Source: Amycolatopsis lexingtonensis
GTDB taxonomy: Bacteria; Actinomycetota; Actinomycetes; Mycobacteriales; Pseudonocardiaceae
Direction of reading: 5' to 3'
DNA length: 64,000 nt
NCBI RefSeq assembly: GCF_014873755.1
Contig: NZ_JADBEG010000001.1
Location: 5,001,001 to 5,065,000, forward strand
The notes under the pieces are model-generated. The model was not told the origin of the DNA, did not search any database, and saw only the letters and a list, made by a program, of their open reading frames with translations. This document shows positions 1 through 7,953 of this stretch, piece by piece. The position numbers and the translations under genes were made by a program. Positions within the stretch are counted from its first letter, which is position 1. Each line of letters starts with the position of its first letter.

Positions 1-1479
1 CAGCCGCGACCGCGTCGGGCGGCCCGCCTTGCCCTCGCCGAACCACGGGTGGCCGACCTCGTCGACCTCGACCGTGCCGCCGGCGCGCTCGTGCGCCTGC
101 TGCCACGTGGTGAGGCTTTCGAACGCGGCGTGGTCGAGGTAGTCGACGACCAGCTCGAGCCGCACCGGCACGCCGGCCGGGATGGTCCCGAGCACCTTCG
201 ACAGCCGCGGCACCGACAGGAACGTCAGGACGCCTTCGACGACGACGCGCCAGGAATCACCTTCCTGTTCGACGTGGATGCCGGACCACAGCGTCCGGCG
301 CAGCATCAGCACGAGCGCCAGCCCGATGCCCGCGAGCACGCCGGTGAGCAGGTCGAACACCACGACGCCGGCGAGGGTGAGCAGGTAGACGGGCAGGTCG
401 CCGTGGGCGAGGACGGTCCTGATGTGGCCGGGGTTGACCAGCTTCGCGCCGACGTGCACCAGCAGGCCGGCGAGCGCGGCCAGCGGGATGCTCTGGATCA
501 GCCCGGCGAGCAGGACGACGAACAGCAGCACCCAGACGCCGTGCAGCACCGCCGACGCGCGGGTCTTGGCCCCGGCGCTGACGTTCGTCGAGCTGCGGAC
601 GATGACGCCGGTGACCGGCAGGCCGCCCAGCGCGCCGGAGACCATGTTGGCCGCGCCCTGGCCGACCAGTTCCCGGTCGAGGTTGGCGCGCCGCCCGGTG
701 TGCATCTTGTCCACCGCCACGGCCGAAAGCAGGCTTTCGACGCTGGCGATCAGCGCGATCGTGACGACGGCGAGCGCGAACGCGCCCCACCCGCCGTCCG
801 GCAGCTGCGGGACGAGCCGGATGTCCAGCACGTCACCGGGGAGTTCGACGCGCGGCAGCGTCATCCCGAAGACGACGGAAACGACCGTGGCCGCGGCGAT
901 CGCGGCGAGCGGCCCCGGCACCTTCCGGACGGCGGCCGGGAGCTTCGGCCAGGCCAGCAGGATGCCGATGGTGAGCAGGCCGATGATCGCGGCGGAGTCG
1001 TGGTGGGCGACGATCTGGCCGGGCAGCTCGGCGATGTTCTGCACCGCCGAGCTCTGCGCCTTGCCGCCGAGGACGACGTGGAGCTGGCCGAGCACGATCG
1101 TGACGCCGATGCCGGCCAGCATGCCGTGCACGATCGCCGGCGAGATGGCCAGCGCGGCGCGGGCGATGCGGCTCAGCCCCAGCAGGATCTGGCACGCGCC
1201 GGCGGCGACGGTGATCGCGCAGGTGACGGCCCACCCGAAGGTGTTGATGGTTTCGGCCATGACGACGGTCAGGCCGGCGGCGGGCCCGCTCACTTGCAGC
1301 GCGGAGCCGCCGAGCGCGCCGGCGACGACGCCACCGACGACGGCGGCGACGAGCCCGGCGGCGACCGGGGCGCCCGAAGCGAGGGCGATGCCCAGGGACA
1401 GGGGGACAGCGACGAGGAAGACGACCAGTGAGGCCGGCAGGTCGTGGCGGAGCACGGCGAGGGGTCTCATGATCACCAT
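1..1479 (-). CDS. SulP-family anion (bicarbonate/sulfate) permease, 3' end cut by window edge
   Basis: An open frame of 493 codons runs off the left edge. It encodes a SulP/SLC26 inner-membrane permease: hydrophobic helices fill about residues 10-400, and a STAS-like stretch follows (about 413-490, containing LTFLSVPRL). It is similar along its whole length to the next gene leftward-transcribed from 3926, including the VPLSLG and LQVSGPAAGLTVV segments near the N-terminus. The visible part ends at HPWFGEG, the point after which the neighbour continues into a carbonic anhydrase, so the same fusion may lie outside the window. The substrate is inferred to be bicarbonate from the paralogue; sulfate is possible. 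ATG at 1479 or 1470 could start it; neither has a clear ribosome binding site. Confidence 0.85.
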   Translation of the reverse strand, partial: MVIMRPLAVLRHDLPASLVVFLVAVPLSLGIALASGAPVAAGLVAAVVGGVVAGALGGSALQVSGPAAGLTVVMAETINTFGWAVTCAITVAAGACQILLGLSRIARAALAISPAIVHGMLAGIGVTIVLGQLHVVLGGKAQSSAVQNIAELPGQIVAHHDSAAIIGLLTIGILLAWPKLPAAVRKVPGPLAAIAAATVVSVVFGMTLPRVELPGDVLDIRLVPQLPDGGWGAFALAVVTIALIASVESLLSAVAVDKMHTGRRANLDRELVGQGAANMVSGALGGLPVTGVIVRSSTNVSAGAKTRASAVLHGVWVLLFVVLLAGLIQSIPLAALAGLLVHVGAKLVNPGHIRTVLAHGDLPVYLLTLAGVVVFDLLTGVLAGIGLALVLMLRRTLWSGIHVEQEGDSWRVVVEGVLTFLSVPRLSKVLGTIPAGVPVRLELVVDYLDHAAFESLTTWQQAHERAGGTVEVDEVGHPWFGEGKAGRPTRSRL

Positions 1480-1501
1480 GCAACCGGAAAACGAGTGAAA
1501 T

Positions 1502-1512
1502 GTCCGCTATGC
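1502..1512 (-). promoter_or_regulatory. Shared upstream motif of the two SulP genes, copy 1
   Basis: GTCCGCTATGC (plus strand) lies 23-33 bases upstream of the first SulP start. An almost identical 11-mer lies at 3957-3967, 31-41 bases upstream of the second SulP gene. In both places a CGGA half lies just on the gene side, able to pair with GTCCG. This suggests a common operator or leader, but no regulator is known. Confidence 0.35.
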
Positions 1513-1694
1513 GCCACTCGATCGGGTGAATAAATCGCGGTATTTAGCTCGAATGTCACATAACGGACAAGTCGTTAACAAGCCGTTCACAAGCGCGGGC
1601 CTGTCGGGTGACAGTTGAATTCCGTACTACGCAAGGGTTTCCGGGCCCCGGTGTGACACCGGACGGGTCCGATGCCACGCCGGGGCCGTGCGGG

Positions 1695-3926
1695 TCAGTG
1701 TTCCAGCGCACCCGCCGGGACGAAGCCGCGGGCCGCGTCGTCCAAAAGGGACACCTGCGCGGCGCCGACGTCGAAGTACATGCCGGTGAGCCGGAGCGCG
1801 CCCCGGTCGAGGGCGGCCGCCACCACCGGGTACGCACGCAGGATCTCCAGCTGCTGCACCACGTTCTGCAGCGCGAGCTGGTCGGCCTCGGCGGCCGGGC
1901 GCTCGCCGCCGAGCAGCAGCGGCGCTTCGCGGGCGCGGCGCCGGAGCGTCGCTTCGCCGTGGCGGAGCCAGCTGCCGAGCTGCTCGAGGCCGTCCGGGGC
2001 CTGGCCGAGCAACGCCTTCATCGCGCCGCAACCGGAGTGCCCGCACACCACGATCTCCGCCACGCCCAGGACGCCGACCGCGTACTCGATCGCCGCGCCG
2101 ACCGACGAGTCACCGCCGTCCGGCGGGGGCACCAGGTTGCCGATGTTCCGGACCGTGAACAGGTCACCCGGGCCGCTGGTGGTGATCAGGTTGGGCACGA
2201 TCCGCGCGTCACCGCAGGTAATGAACAGCGTGTGCGGCTGCTGGCCGTGCGCCAGCCCGCTCCAGGTGTCGCGCAGCAGTGGCGCGGTGCGGCGCTGGAA
2301 CTCCGAGGCGCCGCGGCAGAGCAGCGAGCTCGCCGTGCGCTGGGCGGGCAGCACGACGTGCTCGGCCTGCCACTCCGACCACGGCGCGAGCCACCGCGGC
2401 ACGACCCGCGCGGCGACGCTGCGGCGCACGGTCGGCGCGCCCGAGTTCCCGCGTCCGAACCACGGGTGGCCGATCTCGTCGACCGTCACCGGCCCGGCGT
2501 GCGCCTGTTGCCAGCCGCGCAGGCAGTCGAAGGCGGCGTGGTCGAGGTAGTCGACGAGCAGCTCGAGGGTGACCTGGGCGTGCGGCGGGACCCCGGCGAG
2601 GACGCGGGTCAGCCGCGGCACGGACAGGAACGTCAGCGCGCCTTCGATGACGACGCGGTGGCGCTCGCCGTCGGTCTCGACGTGGATCCCGGAGAAGATC
2701 ATCCGCCGGAGCATCATCGCGAGCGCGAGCAGGATCCCCGCCGCGACGCCGGTGAGCAGGTTGACGGCGACCGCGCCAGCGAGCGTCACGACGTACACCG
2801 GCAGGTCACCGTGGCGGCGGACTTCCTTGAGCCCGTTGACGTTCACGAGCTTCGTGCCGACGTACACCAGCAGGGCGGCGAGCGCGGCCAGCGGGATCAG
2901 CCGCAGCACCCCGGTGAACAGCAGGCAGGCGGCGAGGATCCAGGCGCAGTGCAGGATCGCCGACAGCCGCGTGCGCGCGCCCGCCTCGTAGTTGGTCATG
3001 CTGCGCACGATGACGCCGGTGACCGGGAACCCCCCGAGCGCGCCGGCGGCGACGTTGGCCGCGCCCTGACCGATGAGCTCGCGGTCGAGGTCGGTGCGCG
3101 GACCGCCGCGCAGCTTGTCGACCGAGACGGCGGACAGCAGGCTTTCCAGGCCGGCGATGAGCGCGATGGTGAGCGCGGCGAGCGCGAAGCCGCCCCAGCC
3201 GCCGTCCGGCAGCCGCGGCACGAGGTGCAGCGCGGGCAGCCCGGCCGGCAGGTCGACGCGCGGCAGCGACATGCCGGTCGCGACGGACAGCCCGGTGGCC
3301 AGCGCGACGGCGGCCAGCGGCGCGGGCACCCGGCGGACCGCCTTCGGCAGCCGCGGCCAGGCGATCAGCACGGCGAGCGTCACGACCCCGATCAGCACGG
3401 CCTGGTCGTGGTGCGCGGCGATCTGCCGCGGCAGCGCGACGACGTTGGCGAGCGCGGACCCCTGCGCCGAGCCGCCGAGCACGACGTGCAGCTGCCCGAG
3501 CACGAGCGTGACCCCGATGCCGGCGAGCAGCCCGTGCACGATGGCGGGCGAAACGGCGAGCGCGGCCCGGGCGGCCCGCGTCAGTCCGAAGAGGATTTGA
3601 AGGAGGCCGGCGGCGACGGTGATCGCGCAGGTGACCGGCCAGCCGTGAGTGGCGATCGTGTCGGCCAGCACCACGGTGAGCGCGGCGGAGGGCCCGCTGA
3701 CTTGCAGCGACGACCCGCCGAAGAGGCTCGCGACCAGCCCGCCGACGACGGCGGAGATGAGGCCGGAGAGCAGCGGCGCCCCGGCGGCGAAGGCCACGCC
3801 GAGGGACAGGGGGACGGCGACGAGGAAGACGACTATCGACGCGAGCAGGTCGTGCTTGAGGTTCTCCCGGTGGTGGGACTGCTTCGGCGGGCCGGTGTCG
3901 TGTTCGCCACGAACGATCTCGATCAT
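1695..3926 (-). CDS. SulP permease fused to beta-carbonic anhydrase
   Basis: This 743-residue fusion probably takes up bicarbonate and interconverts it with CO2 at the inner face of the membrane. About residues 20-410 are the SulP membrane core and about 430-510 a STAS-like region. About 545-740 is a beta-class carbonic anhydrase. The zinc-site motifs are visible: CGDAR (Cys571, Asp573, Arg575) and HSGC (His630, Cys633), plus VRNIGNLVPP. The family's usual first motif is CSDSR, so the Ser-to-Gly and Ser-to-Ala changes are variants with the ligands kept. SulP-CA fusions are known in other bacteria; transport of bicarbonate rather than sulfate is inferred from the fusion. It is followed leftward by a second SulP paralogue after 215 bases. 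Confidence 0.9.
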   Translation of the reverse strand: MIEIVRGEHDTGPPKQSHHRENLKHDLLASIVVFLVAVPLSLGVAFAAGAPLLSGLISAVVGGLVASLFGGSSLQVSGPSAALTVVLADTIATHGWPVTCAITVAAGLLQILFGLTRAARAALAVSPAIVHGLLAGIGVTLVLGQLHVVLGGSAQGSALANVVALPRQIAAHHDQAVLIGVVTLAVLIAWPRLPKAVRRVPAPLAAVALATGLSVATGMSLPRVDLPAGLPALHLVPRLPDGGWGGFALAALTIALIAGLESLLSAVSVDKLRGGPRTDLDRELIGQGAANVAAGALGGFPVTGVIVRSMTNYEAGARTRLSAILHCAWILAACLLFTGVLRLIPLAALAALLVYVGTKLVNVNGLKEVRRHGDLPVYVVTLAGAVAVNLLTGVAAGILLALAMMLRRMIFSGIHVETDGERHRVVIEGALTFLSVPRLTRVLAGVPPHAQVTLELLVDYLDHAAFDCLRGWQQAHAGPVTVDEIGHPWFGRGNSGAPTVRRSVAARVVPRWLAPWSEWQAEHVVLPAQRTASSLLCRGASEFQRRTAPLLRDTWSGLAHGQQPHTLFITCGDARIVPNLITTSGPGDLFTVRNIGNLVPPPDGGDSSVGAAIEYAVGVLGVAEIVVCGHSGCGAMKALLGQAPDGLEQLGSWLRHGEATLRRRAREAPLLLGGERPAAEADQLALQNVVQQLEILRAYPVVAAALDRGALRLTGMYFDVGAAQVSLLDDAARGFVPAGALEH

Positions 3927-3946
3927 GGGGGCAGGATCGCCGAAAC

Positions 3947-3967
3947 CGGACGAAAAGTCCGCTACGC
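3947..3967 (-). promoter_or_regulatory. Shared upstream motif of the two SulP genes, copy 2
   Basis: This stretch contains CGGAC, a GAAAA spacer, GTCCG, then CTACGC. The 11-mer GTCCGCTACGC matches the copy at 1502-1512 with one base difference. It lies 31-41 bases before the ATG at 3926 and forms a short hairpin. It may be an operator or leader stem. Confidence 0.35.
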
Positions 3968-4133
3968 AAGCATTTCTCGCGTTTGGTCCGGTACGGATCG
4001 GGTCGCTCTCCCGGACCTTTCACACGGACCGCGCCCACCGTTCGCGTGGTGTCGATCTTCCTTGACGACACAGCGCGACGATGAGGCCCCTTCGGGTCTC
4101 GCTGTGGGCGCGGTCACACCCGATGTGCTGAAA
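3968..4133. other. Intergenic region between bioA fragment and SulP-CA gene
   Basis: This is the first part of a 400-base gap (3927-4326) without a supported gene. It must hold the promoter of the SulP-CA gene. No coding signal or clear terminator was found in it. The remainder of the gap holds the bioA fragment and the inverted repeat listed next. Confidence 0.5.
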
Positions 4134-4186
4134 TCACGCCTTTTCAGCCACCGCGAGCATCGCGCGGGTGATCACCGCGAGGTCGT
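4134..4186 (-). pseudogene. Duplicated 3'-terminal fragment of bioA
   Basis: These 53 bases match 4327-4379, the last codons and stop of bioA, with a single difference (A at 4146 where bioA has G). The offset is 193 bases, in direct orientation. Read on the minus strand it still encodes the BioA C-terminus [17 protein letters not shown] 60-codon frame reaches up to 4316, but its upstream part resembles nothing in BioA, so I take it as a decayed remnant and not a gene. It could come from a tandem duplication followed by deletion, or from a recombination event that replaced sequence between the two copies. Confidence 0.75.
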
Positions 4187-4240
4187 AGGCCCCGGCCCAC
4201 CCGAAACGACCCCGAGCCGCGACCACAGCTGCCGGCTCGC

Positions 4241-4316
4241 GTGAGTTGTCCGCGAAGGTCGCAGCGGGAACCACCGGCACCGCGCGGGCTGTCTGCCGGG
4301 CCCCGCGGCAACTCAC
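4241..4316. repeat. Imperfect inverted repeat between the two bioA 3' ends
   Basis: GTGAGTTGTCCGCG at 4241-4254 pairs with CGCGGCAACTCAC at 4304-4316, with one unpaired base. The arms are 49 bases apart. It fills much of the sequence separating the bioA fragment from real bioA. It could be a terminator with a long loop or a small hairpin element; the distance makes a simple terminator unlikely. Confidence 0.35.
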
Positions 4317-4326
4317 CTCGCCACCC

Positions 4327-5625
4327 TCACGCCTTTTCGGCCACCGCGAGCATCGCGCGGGTGATCACCGCGAGGTCGTCGTCCGTCGAAACGTACGGGG
4401 GCATCGCGTAGACGAGGTCGCGGAACGGGCGCAGCCAGGCGCCGTGCTCGGTGACCACCTCCGTCGCCACCGCCATGTCGACCGGGTGGTCCAGCTGGAG
4501 CACACCAATGCCGCCGAGCACCCGGACGTCCGCCACCGAGCCGAGGTCGCGGGCCGGGGCCAAGCCGTCCAGGAGGCCCTTCTCCAGGCGGGTCACGTCC
4601 CGGCGCCAGGTGCCGTCGGCGAGCAGGCCGAGCGAAGCGTTCGCGACCGCCGATGCGAGCGGGTTGCCCATGAACGTCGGGCCGTGCGCGAGGACCGGAA
4701 GCTCGCCGCGCGAGATGCCCGCCGCCACCTCCGGGGTGCACAGGGTCGCCGCCATGCTCAGGTAGCCGCCGGTCAGTGCCTTGCCGACGCACAGGACGTC
4801 CGGCGTCACGCCCACGTGCTCCGCCGCGAACAGTGCGCCGGTGCGGCCGAAGCCCGTCGCGATCTCGTCGAAGATCAGCAGCACGTCGTGCGCTTCGGTC
4901 AGTTCCCGCAGCGCGCGCAGGTACGCCGGGTGGTGGAAGCGCATGCCGCCCGCGCCCTGCACGACCGGTTCGACGATCACCGCCGCGAGTTCCCCCGCGT
5001 GCCGCGAAATCGACTCGGCCAGAGTGTCCACATAGGACTGATCCGGCGGCGCGTCGAACCCGGACGGCGGCGCGGGCACGAAAACCTGCTCCGGCAGCAC
5101 CCCGCGCCACAGCGAGTGCATGCCGCCGTCGGGGTCGCACACGCTCATCGGCGTGAACGTGTCGCCGTGGTAGCCGCCGCGCCAGGTCAGCAGCCGGCGC
5201 TTCGCCGGCAGCCCGCGCGAACGCTGGTACTGCAGGCACATCTTCGCGGCGACCTCGACCGACACCGACCCGGAGTCGCAGAGGAAGACGTGCTCCAGCC
5301 CGTCCGGGGTCACGTCGACCAGGGTCTTCGCCAGGGTGATCGCGGGTTCGTGCGTCAGGCCGCCGAACATGACGTGGCTCATCCGCCCGGCCTGCTCGGT
5401 GAGCGCGGCGTCGAGCACCGGGTGCCGGTAGCCGTGGATGGCCGACCACCACGACGACATCCCGTCGACGAGCTCCCGCCCGTCGGCCAGCTTCAACCGG
5501 ACGCCGCTCGCCTCGCTCACCAGCAGCGAGGGCACCTTCGCCGGCATCGGCGCGTACGGGTGCCACACGTGCTGGGCGTCCAAGGCGAGCAGGTCAGTCT
5601 CCATCAGCCGACCATACGACGTCAC
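4327..5625 (-). CDS. bioA: Adenosylmethionine-8-amino-7-oxononanoate aminotransferase
   Basis: BioA makes 7,8-diaminopelargonic acid from KAPA using S-adenosylmethionine as amino donor, in biotin synthesis. It is a class-III PLP aminotransferase of 432 residues and closely resembles mycobacterial BioA: HVWHPY near the N-terminus, [32 protein letters not shown], and the PLP lysine in VGKALTGGY (Lys282). The GTG at 5625 overlaps the stop of the upstream P450 gene as GTGA, which suggests translational coupling. An ATG at 5604 is an alternative start, with no better ribosome site. No other biotin gene lies in the window. A copy of its last 53 bases lies at 4134-4186. Confidence 0.95.
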   Translation of the reverse strand: MTSYGRLMETDLLALDAQHVWHPYAPMPAKVPSLLVSEASGVRLKLADGRELVDGMSSWWSAIHGYRHPVLDAALTEQAGRMSHVMFGGLTHEPAITLAKTLVDVTPDGLEHVFLCDSGSVSVEVAAKMCLQYQRSRGLPAKRRLLTWRGGYHGDTFTPMSVCDPDGGMHSLWRGVLPEQVFVPAPPSGFDAPPDQSYVDTLAESISRHAGELAAVIVEPVVQGAGGMRFHHPAYLRALRELTEAHDVLLIFDEIATGFGRTGALFAAEHVGVTPDVLCVGKALTGGYLSMAATLCTPEVAAGISRGELPVLAHGPTFMGNPLASAVANASLGLLADGTWRRDVTRLEKGLLDGLAPARDLGSVADVRVLGGIGVLQLDHPVDMAVATEVVTEHGAWLRPFRDLVYAMPPYVSTDDDLAVITRAMLAVAEKA

Positions 5626-6824
5626 TTAAGCCGGACCGGCAACGCCTCCAATCCGTGCACCAGCGAACTCGGCCGGTACACCAGCTCGTCCGGCTTGGCG
5701 TCCAACGTCAGCTCCGGGAACCGGGCGATCAGCCCGCCCAGCGCGATCTCCGCCTCCAGCCGGGCCAGTGGCGCGCCCACGCAGTAGTGGATGCCGTGCC
5801 CGAAGGCCAGGTGCCCGCCCGCCGCGCGGGTGATGTCCAGCCGGTCCGGCTCCGGGTAGCGCTCGGCGTCCCGGTTCGCGCCCAGCAGCGAGACCAGCAC
5901 GAACTCGCCTTCCGGGATCGTCACGCCGCCCACCTCGACCGGCTCGGCCGTGAACCGGATGGTGGCCAGGTGGATCGGGCCGTCGAAGCGGAGGAACTCC
6001 TCGACGGCGTTCGGCAGCAGCTCCGGTTCCGCGCGCAGCTTGGCCAGCTGCGCCGGCTCGCGCAGCAGCGCCAGCACGCCGTTGGCGATCAGGTTGACGG
6101 TGGTCTCGTGCCCGGCGACCAGCAGCAGGAACGCCATCGAGACGAGCTCGGGCTCGGACAGCGAGTCCCCGTCGTCGGTCGCGTGCACCAGGTCCGACAG
6201 CAGGTCCTCGGCCGGCTCGGCGCGCTTCTGCGCGATCAGGTCCGTGAGGTAGGCGAACATGCTCTGCGCCGCGGCCCGCATCGCCTCCGGTTCGGCGGAG
6301 CTCAGCAACGTCCTCGACCACGCGGAAAAGTCGGTGCGGTCCGCCAGGCGCACGCCGAGCAGCTCGCAGATCACCGTGATCGGCAGCGGCGCGGCGAACG
6401 CCGGCAGCAGGTCGGCCCGCTCCTGCCCGGCCAGCGCGTCGAGCAGCTCCGCAGTGATCTCCTCCACCCGCGGCCGCAGCCGGGCGATGGTCCGCCCCGT
6501 GAAGGCCTTGTTCACCAGCTTCCGCAGCCGCGTGTGGTCCGGCGGGTCGGAGTTGAGCATGTGGAAGCCCAGATCCTGCCCCAGCCCGCCCTGCATGGCT
6601 TCGCCGGACGGCAGCTTCGCCTCGAACAGCTCACGGGCCCGCGCGCTGTTCTTGTGCAGCCGCGGATCCGCCAGCAACGCCCGCGCCTGCGCGAAGTCCG
6701 TCACGATGTAGCAGTCCAGGCCGCGCGGCATCCGGGCCCGGCGCACCGGGCCGCCCGCGCGCAGCAGCTCCGCGAACAGGTGCGCGTCCTGCGCGAAGTC
6801 CTCGGCCACCTCGAAAGTCGTCAT
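5622..6824 (-). CDS. Cytochrome P450 (CYP107-like)
   Basis: This is a soluble bacterial P450 of 400 residues. The heme-thiolate loop [17 protein letters not shown] holds the ligand Cys348. The I-helix oxygen-binding motif AGHET is near residue 233, and the K-helix ExxR is in EEFLRF. The start is ATG 6824, preceded by GGGGGAG. The gene sits between a START-domain gene (23 bases upstream) and bioA (4-base overlap downstream), so the three are probably one transcript. The substrate cannot be read from sequence. The link to bioA recalls BioI, a CYP107 enzyme that cleaves acyl-ACP to pimeloyl-ACP in Bacillus, but a secondary-metabolism role is equally possible. Confidence 0.92.
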   Translation of the reverse strand: MTTFEVAEDFAQDAHLFAELLRAGGPVRRARMPRGLDCYIVTDFAQARALLADPRLHKNSARARELFEAKLPSGEAMQGGLGQDLGFHMLNSDPPDHTRLRKLVNKAFTGRTIARLRPRVEEITAELLDALAGQERADLLPAFAAPLPITVICELLGVRLADRTDFSAWSRTLLSSAEPEAMRAAAQSMFAYLTDLIAQKRAEPAEDLLSDLVHATDDGDSLSEPELVSMAFLLLVAGHETTVNLIANGVLALLREPAQLAKLRAEPELLPNAVEEFLRFDGPIHLATIRFTAEPVEVGGVTIPEGEFVLVSLLGANRDAERYPEPDRLDITRAAGGHLAFGHGIHYCVGAPLARLEAEIALGGLIARFPELTLDAKPDELVYRPSSLVHGLEALPVRLK

Positions 6825-6847
6825 TCCGCTCCCCCGTGCAGTCCGCT

Positions 6848-7261
6848 TCAGCGCTCGGCGAGTGCCGCCACCAAGCGCTCGGTCACGTCTTGCCAGTATG
6901 CCCGCTGTTCCTCGCGTTCTTCGGCGCCCGCGAGCCATTCTTGGTGGAATCGCAGCGTGGTCTTGGCGCCCGCGCCGCTCAGCCGCACCTGGACGGTCGA
7001 ATCGTGGTCCCAGTCGCTCGGGCGCCAGGTGAGCCGCACGCGGTCGTTGTCGACGTAGCTGCGGATCTCGCCCACCGTGCCGTTCGCCGTTTCGTACTCC
7101 ACGCCCGGTTCCCGCGGCAGCTCCACCCCGGGCCCGAGCCAGATCGCGACGCCGTCCCGGCTGACCAGGAACTCCCACACCTTCTCGGGCGCGTACGGCA
7201 GGGTCCGCGAAACGCCGATGTTCCACCCGACATCGGCCGTTTTCCCCACTGATGAAGTCAT
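6848..7261 (-). CDS. SRPBCC (START/AHSA1-like) domain protein
   Basis: This 137-residue protein has the SRPBCC fold signature: an N-terminal strand ending in ISRTLPYAPEKVWEFL-like sequence (here VSRTLPYAPEKVWEFL), a middle TWRPSDWDHDSTVQVRL strand, and a C-terminal helix WQDVTERLVAAL. Members bind hydrophobic ligands in a cavity; the AHSA1-like subgroup is common in actinomycetes and usually has no assigned substrate. It is first of the run to P450 and bioA. Its start region overlaps no gene but lies 65 bases from a divergent kinase-like gene. Confidence 0.8.
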   Translation of the reverse strand: MTSSVGKTADVGWNIGVSRTLPYAPEKVWEFLVSRDGVAIWLGPGVELPREPGVEYETANGTVGEIRSYVDNDRVRLTWRPSDWDHDSTVQVRLSGAGAKTTLRFHQEWLAGAEEREEQRAYWQDVTERLVAALAER

Positions 7262-7326
7262 GTCCGCATCTTCCCACCGGGGTACGACAAAACCGGGCGG
7301 CGGCCCGGCTGGGAGGATCGGTACTC

Positions 7327-7950
7327 GTGCGCTACCGCCCCATTTCCCCGGCCGTGCTGGCCGAAGAACTGACCGACCGCATCGACGCGCTCACCGGCCG
7401 TCCACGGCTGGCGATCGCCGTCGACGGCGCGGCGGGTGCGACGGAAACCACAGAACTCGCGGACGCGCTGGTCGACCCGCTGCGCCTGCGCGGCCGTGCG
7501 GCCCTGCGCGTGTCCGCGCACGACTTCCTGCGCCCCGCGTCCCTGCGCTACGAGCACGGCCGCACGAACCCCGACGCCCGCTACACCGACTGGCTCGACC
7601 TCGGCGCCCTGCGCCGCGAGGTGCTCGACCCGCTGGGTGACGGTGGTTCCGGCGAAGTCCTGCCTTCGCTGTGGGACGCCGGGCGCGACCGCGCGACGCG
7701 CGCCGAGCGGGTGCCCGTCCCCGAAGGCGGCGTCGTGCTGCTCGACGGCGAACTGTTGCTGGGTGCCGGGCTGGCCTTCGACCTGGCCGTGCACCTGTGG
7801 CTCTCCCCCGCCGCGCTGCGCCGCCGCGTGCCCGAGGAGTGGGCGATCCCGGCTTACGAGCGCTACGAAGAAGAAGTGGACCCCGGCTCGCTCGCCGACG
7901 TCGTCGTGCGCGTCGACGATCCGCGGCACCCGGCGCTCTACACGCCGTGA
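7327..7950 (+). CDS. Uridine kinase-like protein with degenerate P-loop
   Basis: This 207-residue protein has the layout of the uridine kinase/phosphoribulokinase P-loop fold: a strand RLAIAVDG leading to a loop (residues 33-41, DGAAGATET), a later RVSAHDFLRP segment, and VVLLDGELLL as a probable Walker B strand. The loop lacks the GK[ST] lysine that canonical Walker A motifs need, so catalysis is doubtful or uses a different phosphate grip. The start is GTG 7327 with GGGAGG ten bases upstream. It converges with pimB, leaving three bases between the stops. Confidence 0.7.
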   Translation: MRYRPISPAVLAEELTDRIDALTGRPRLAIAVDGAAGATETTELADALVDPLRLRGRAALRVSAHDFLRPASLRYEHGRTNPDARYTDWLDLGALRREVLDPLGDGGSGEVLPSLWDAGRDRATRAERVPVPEGGVVLLDGELLLGAGLAFDLAVHLWLSPAALRRRVPEEWAIPAYERYEEEVDPGSLADVVVRVDDPRHPALYTP

Positions 7951-7953
7951 ACC

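Noticed and set aside
1608..4244. An 878-codon open frame on the plus strand across the SulP-CA gene
   Set aside because: It mirrors the real minus-strand gene, has Arg/Gly/Ala-rich low-complexity sequence and no family motif. Such antisense frames are expected at this GC content.
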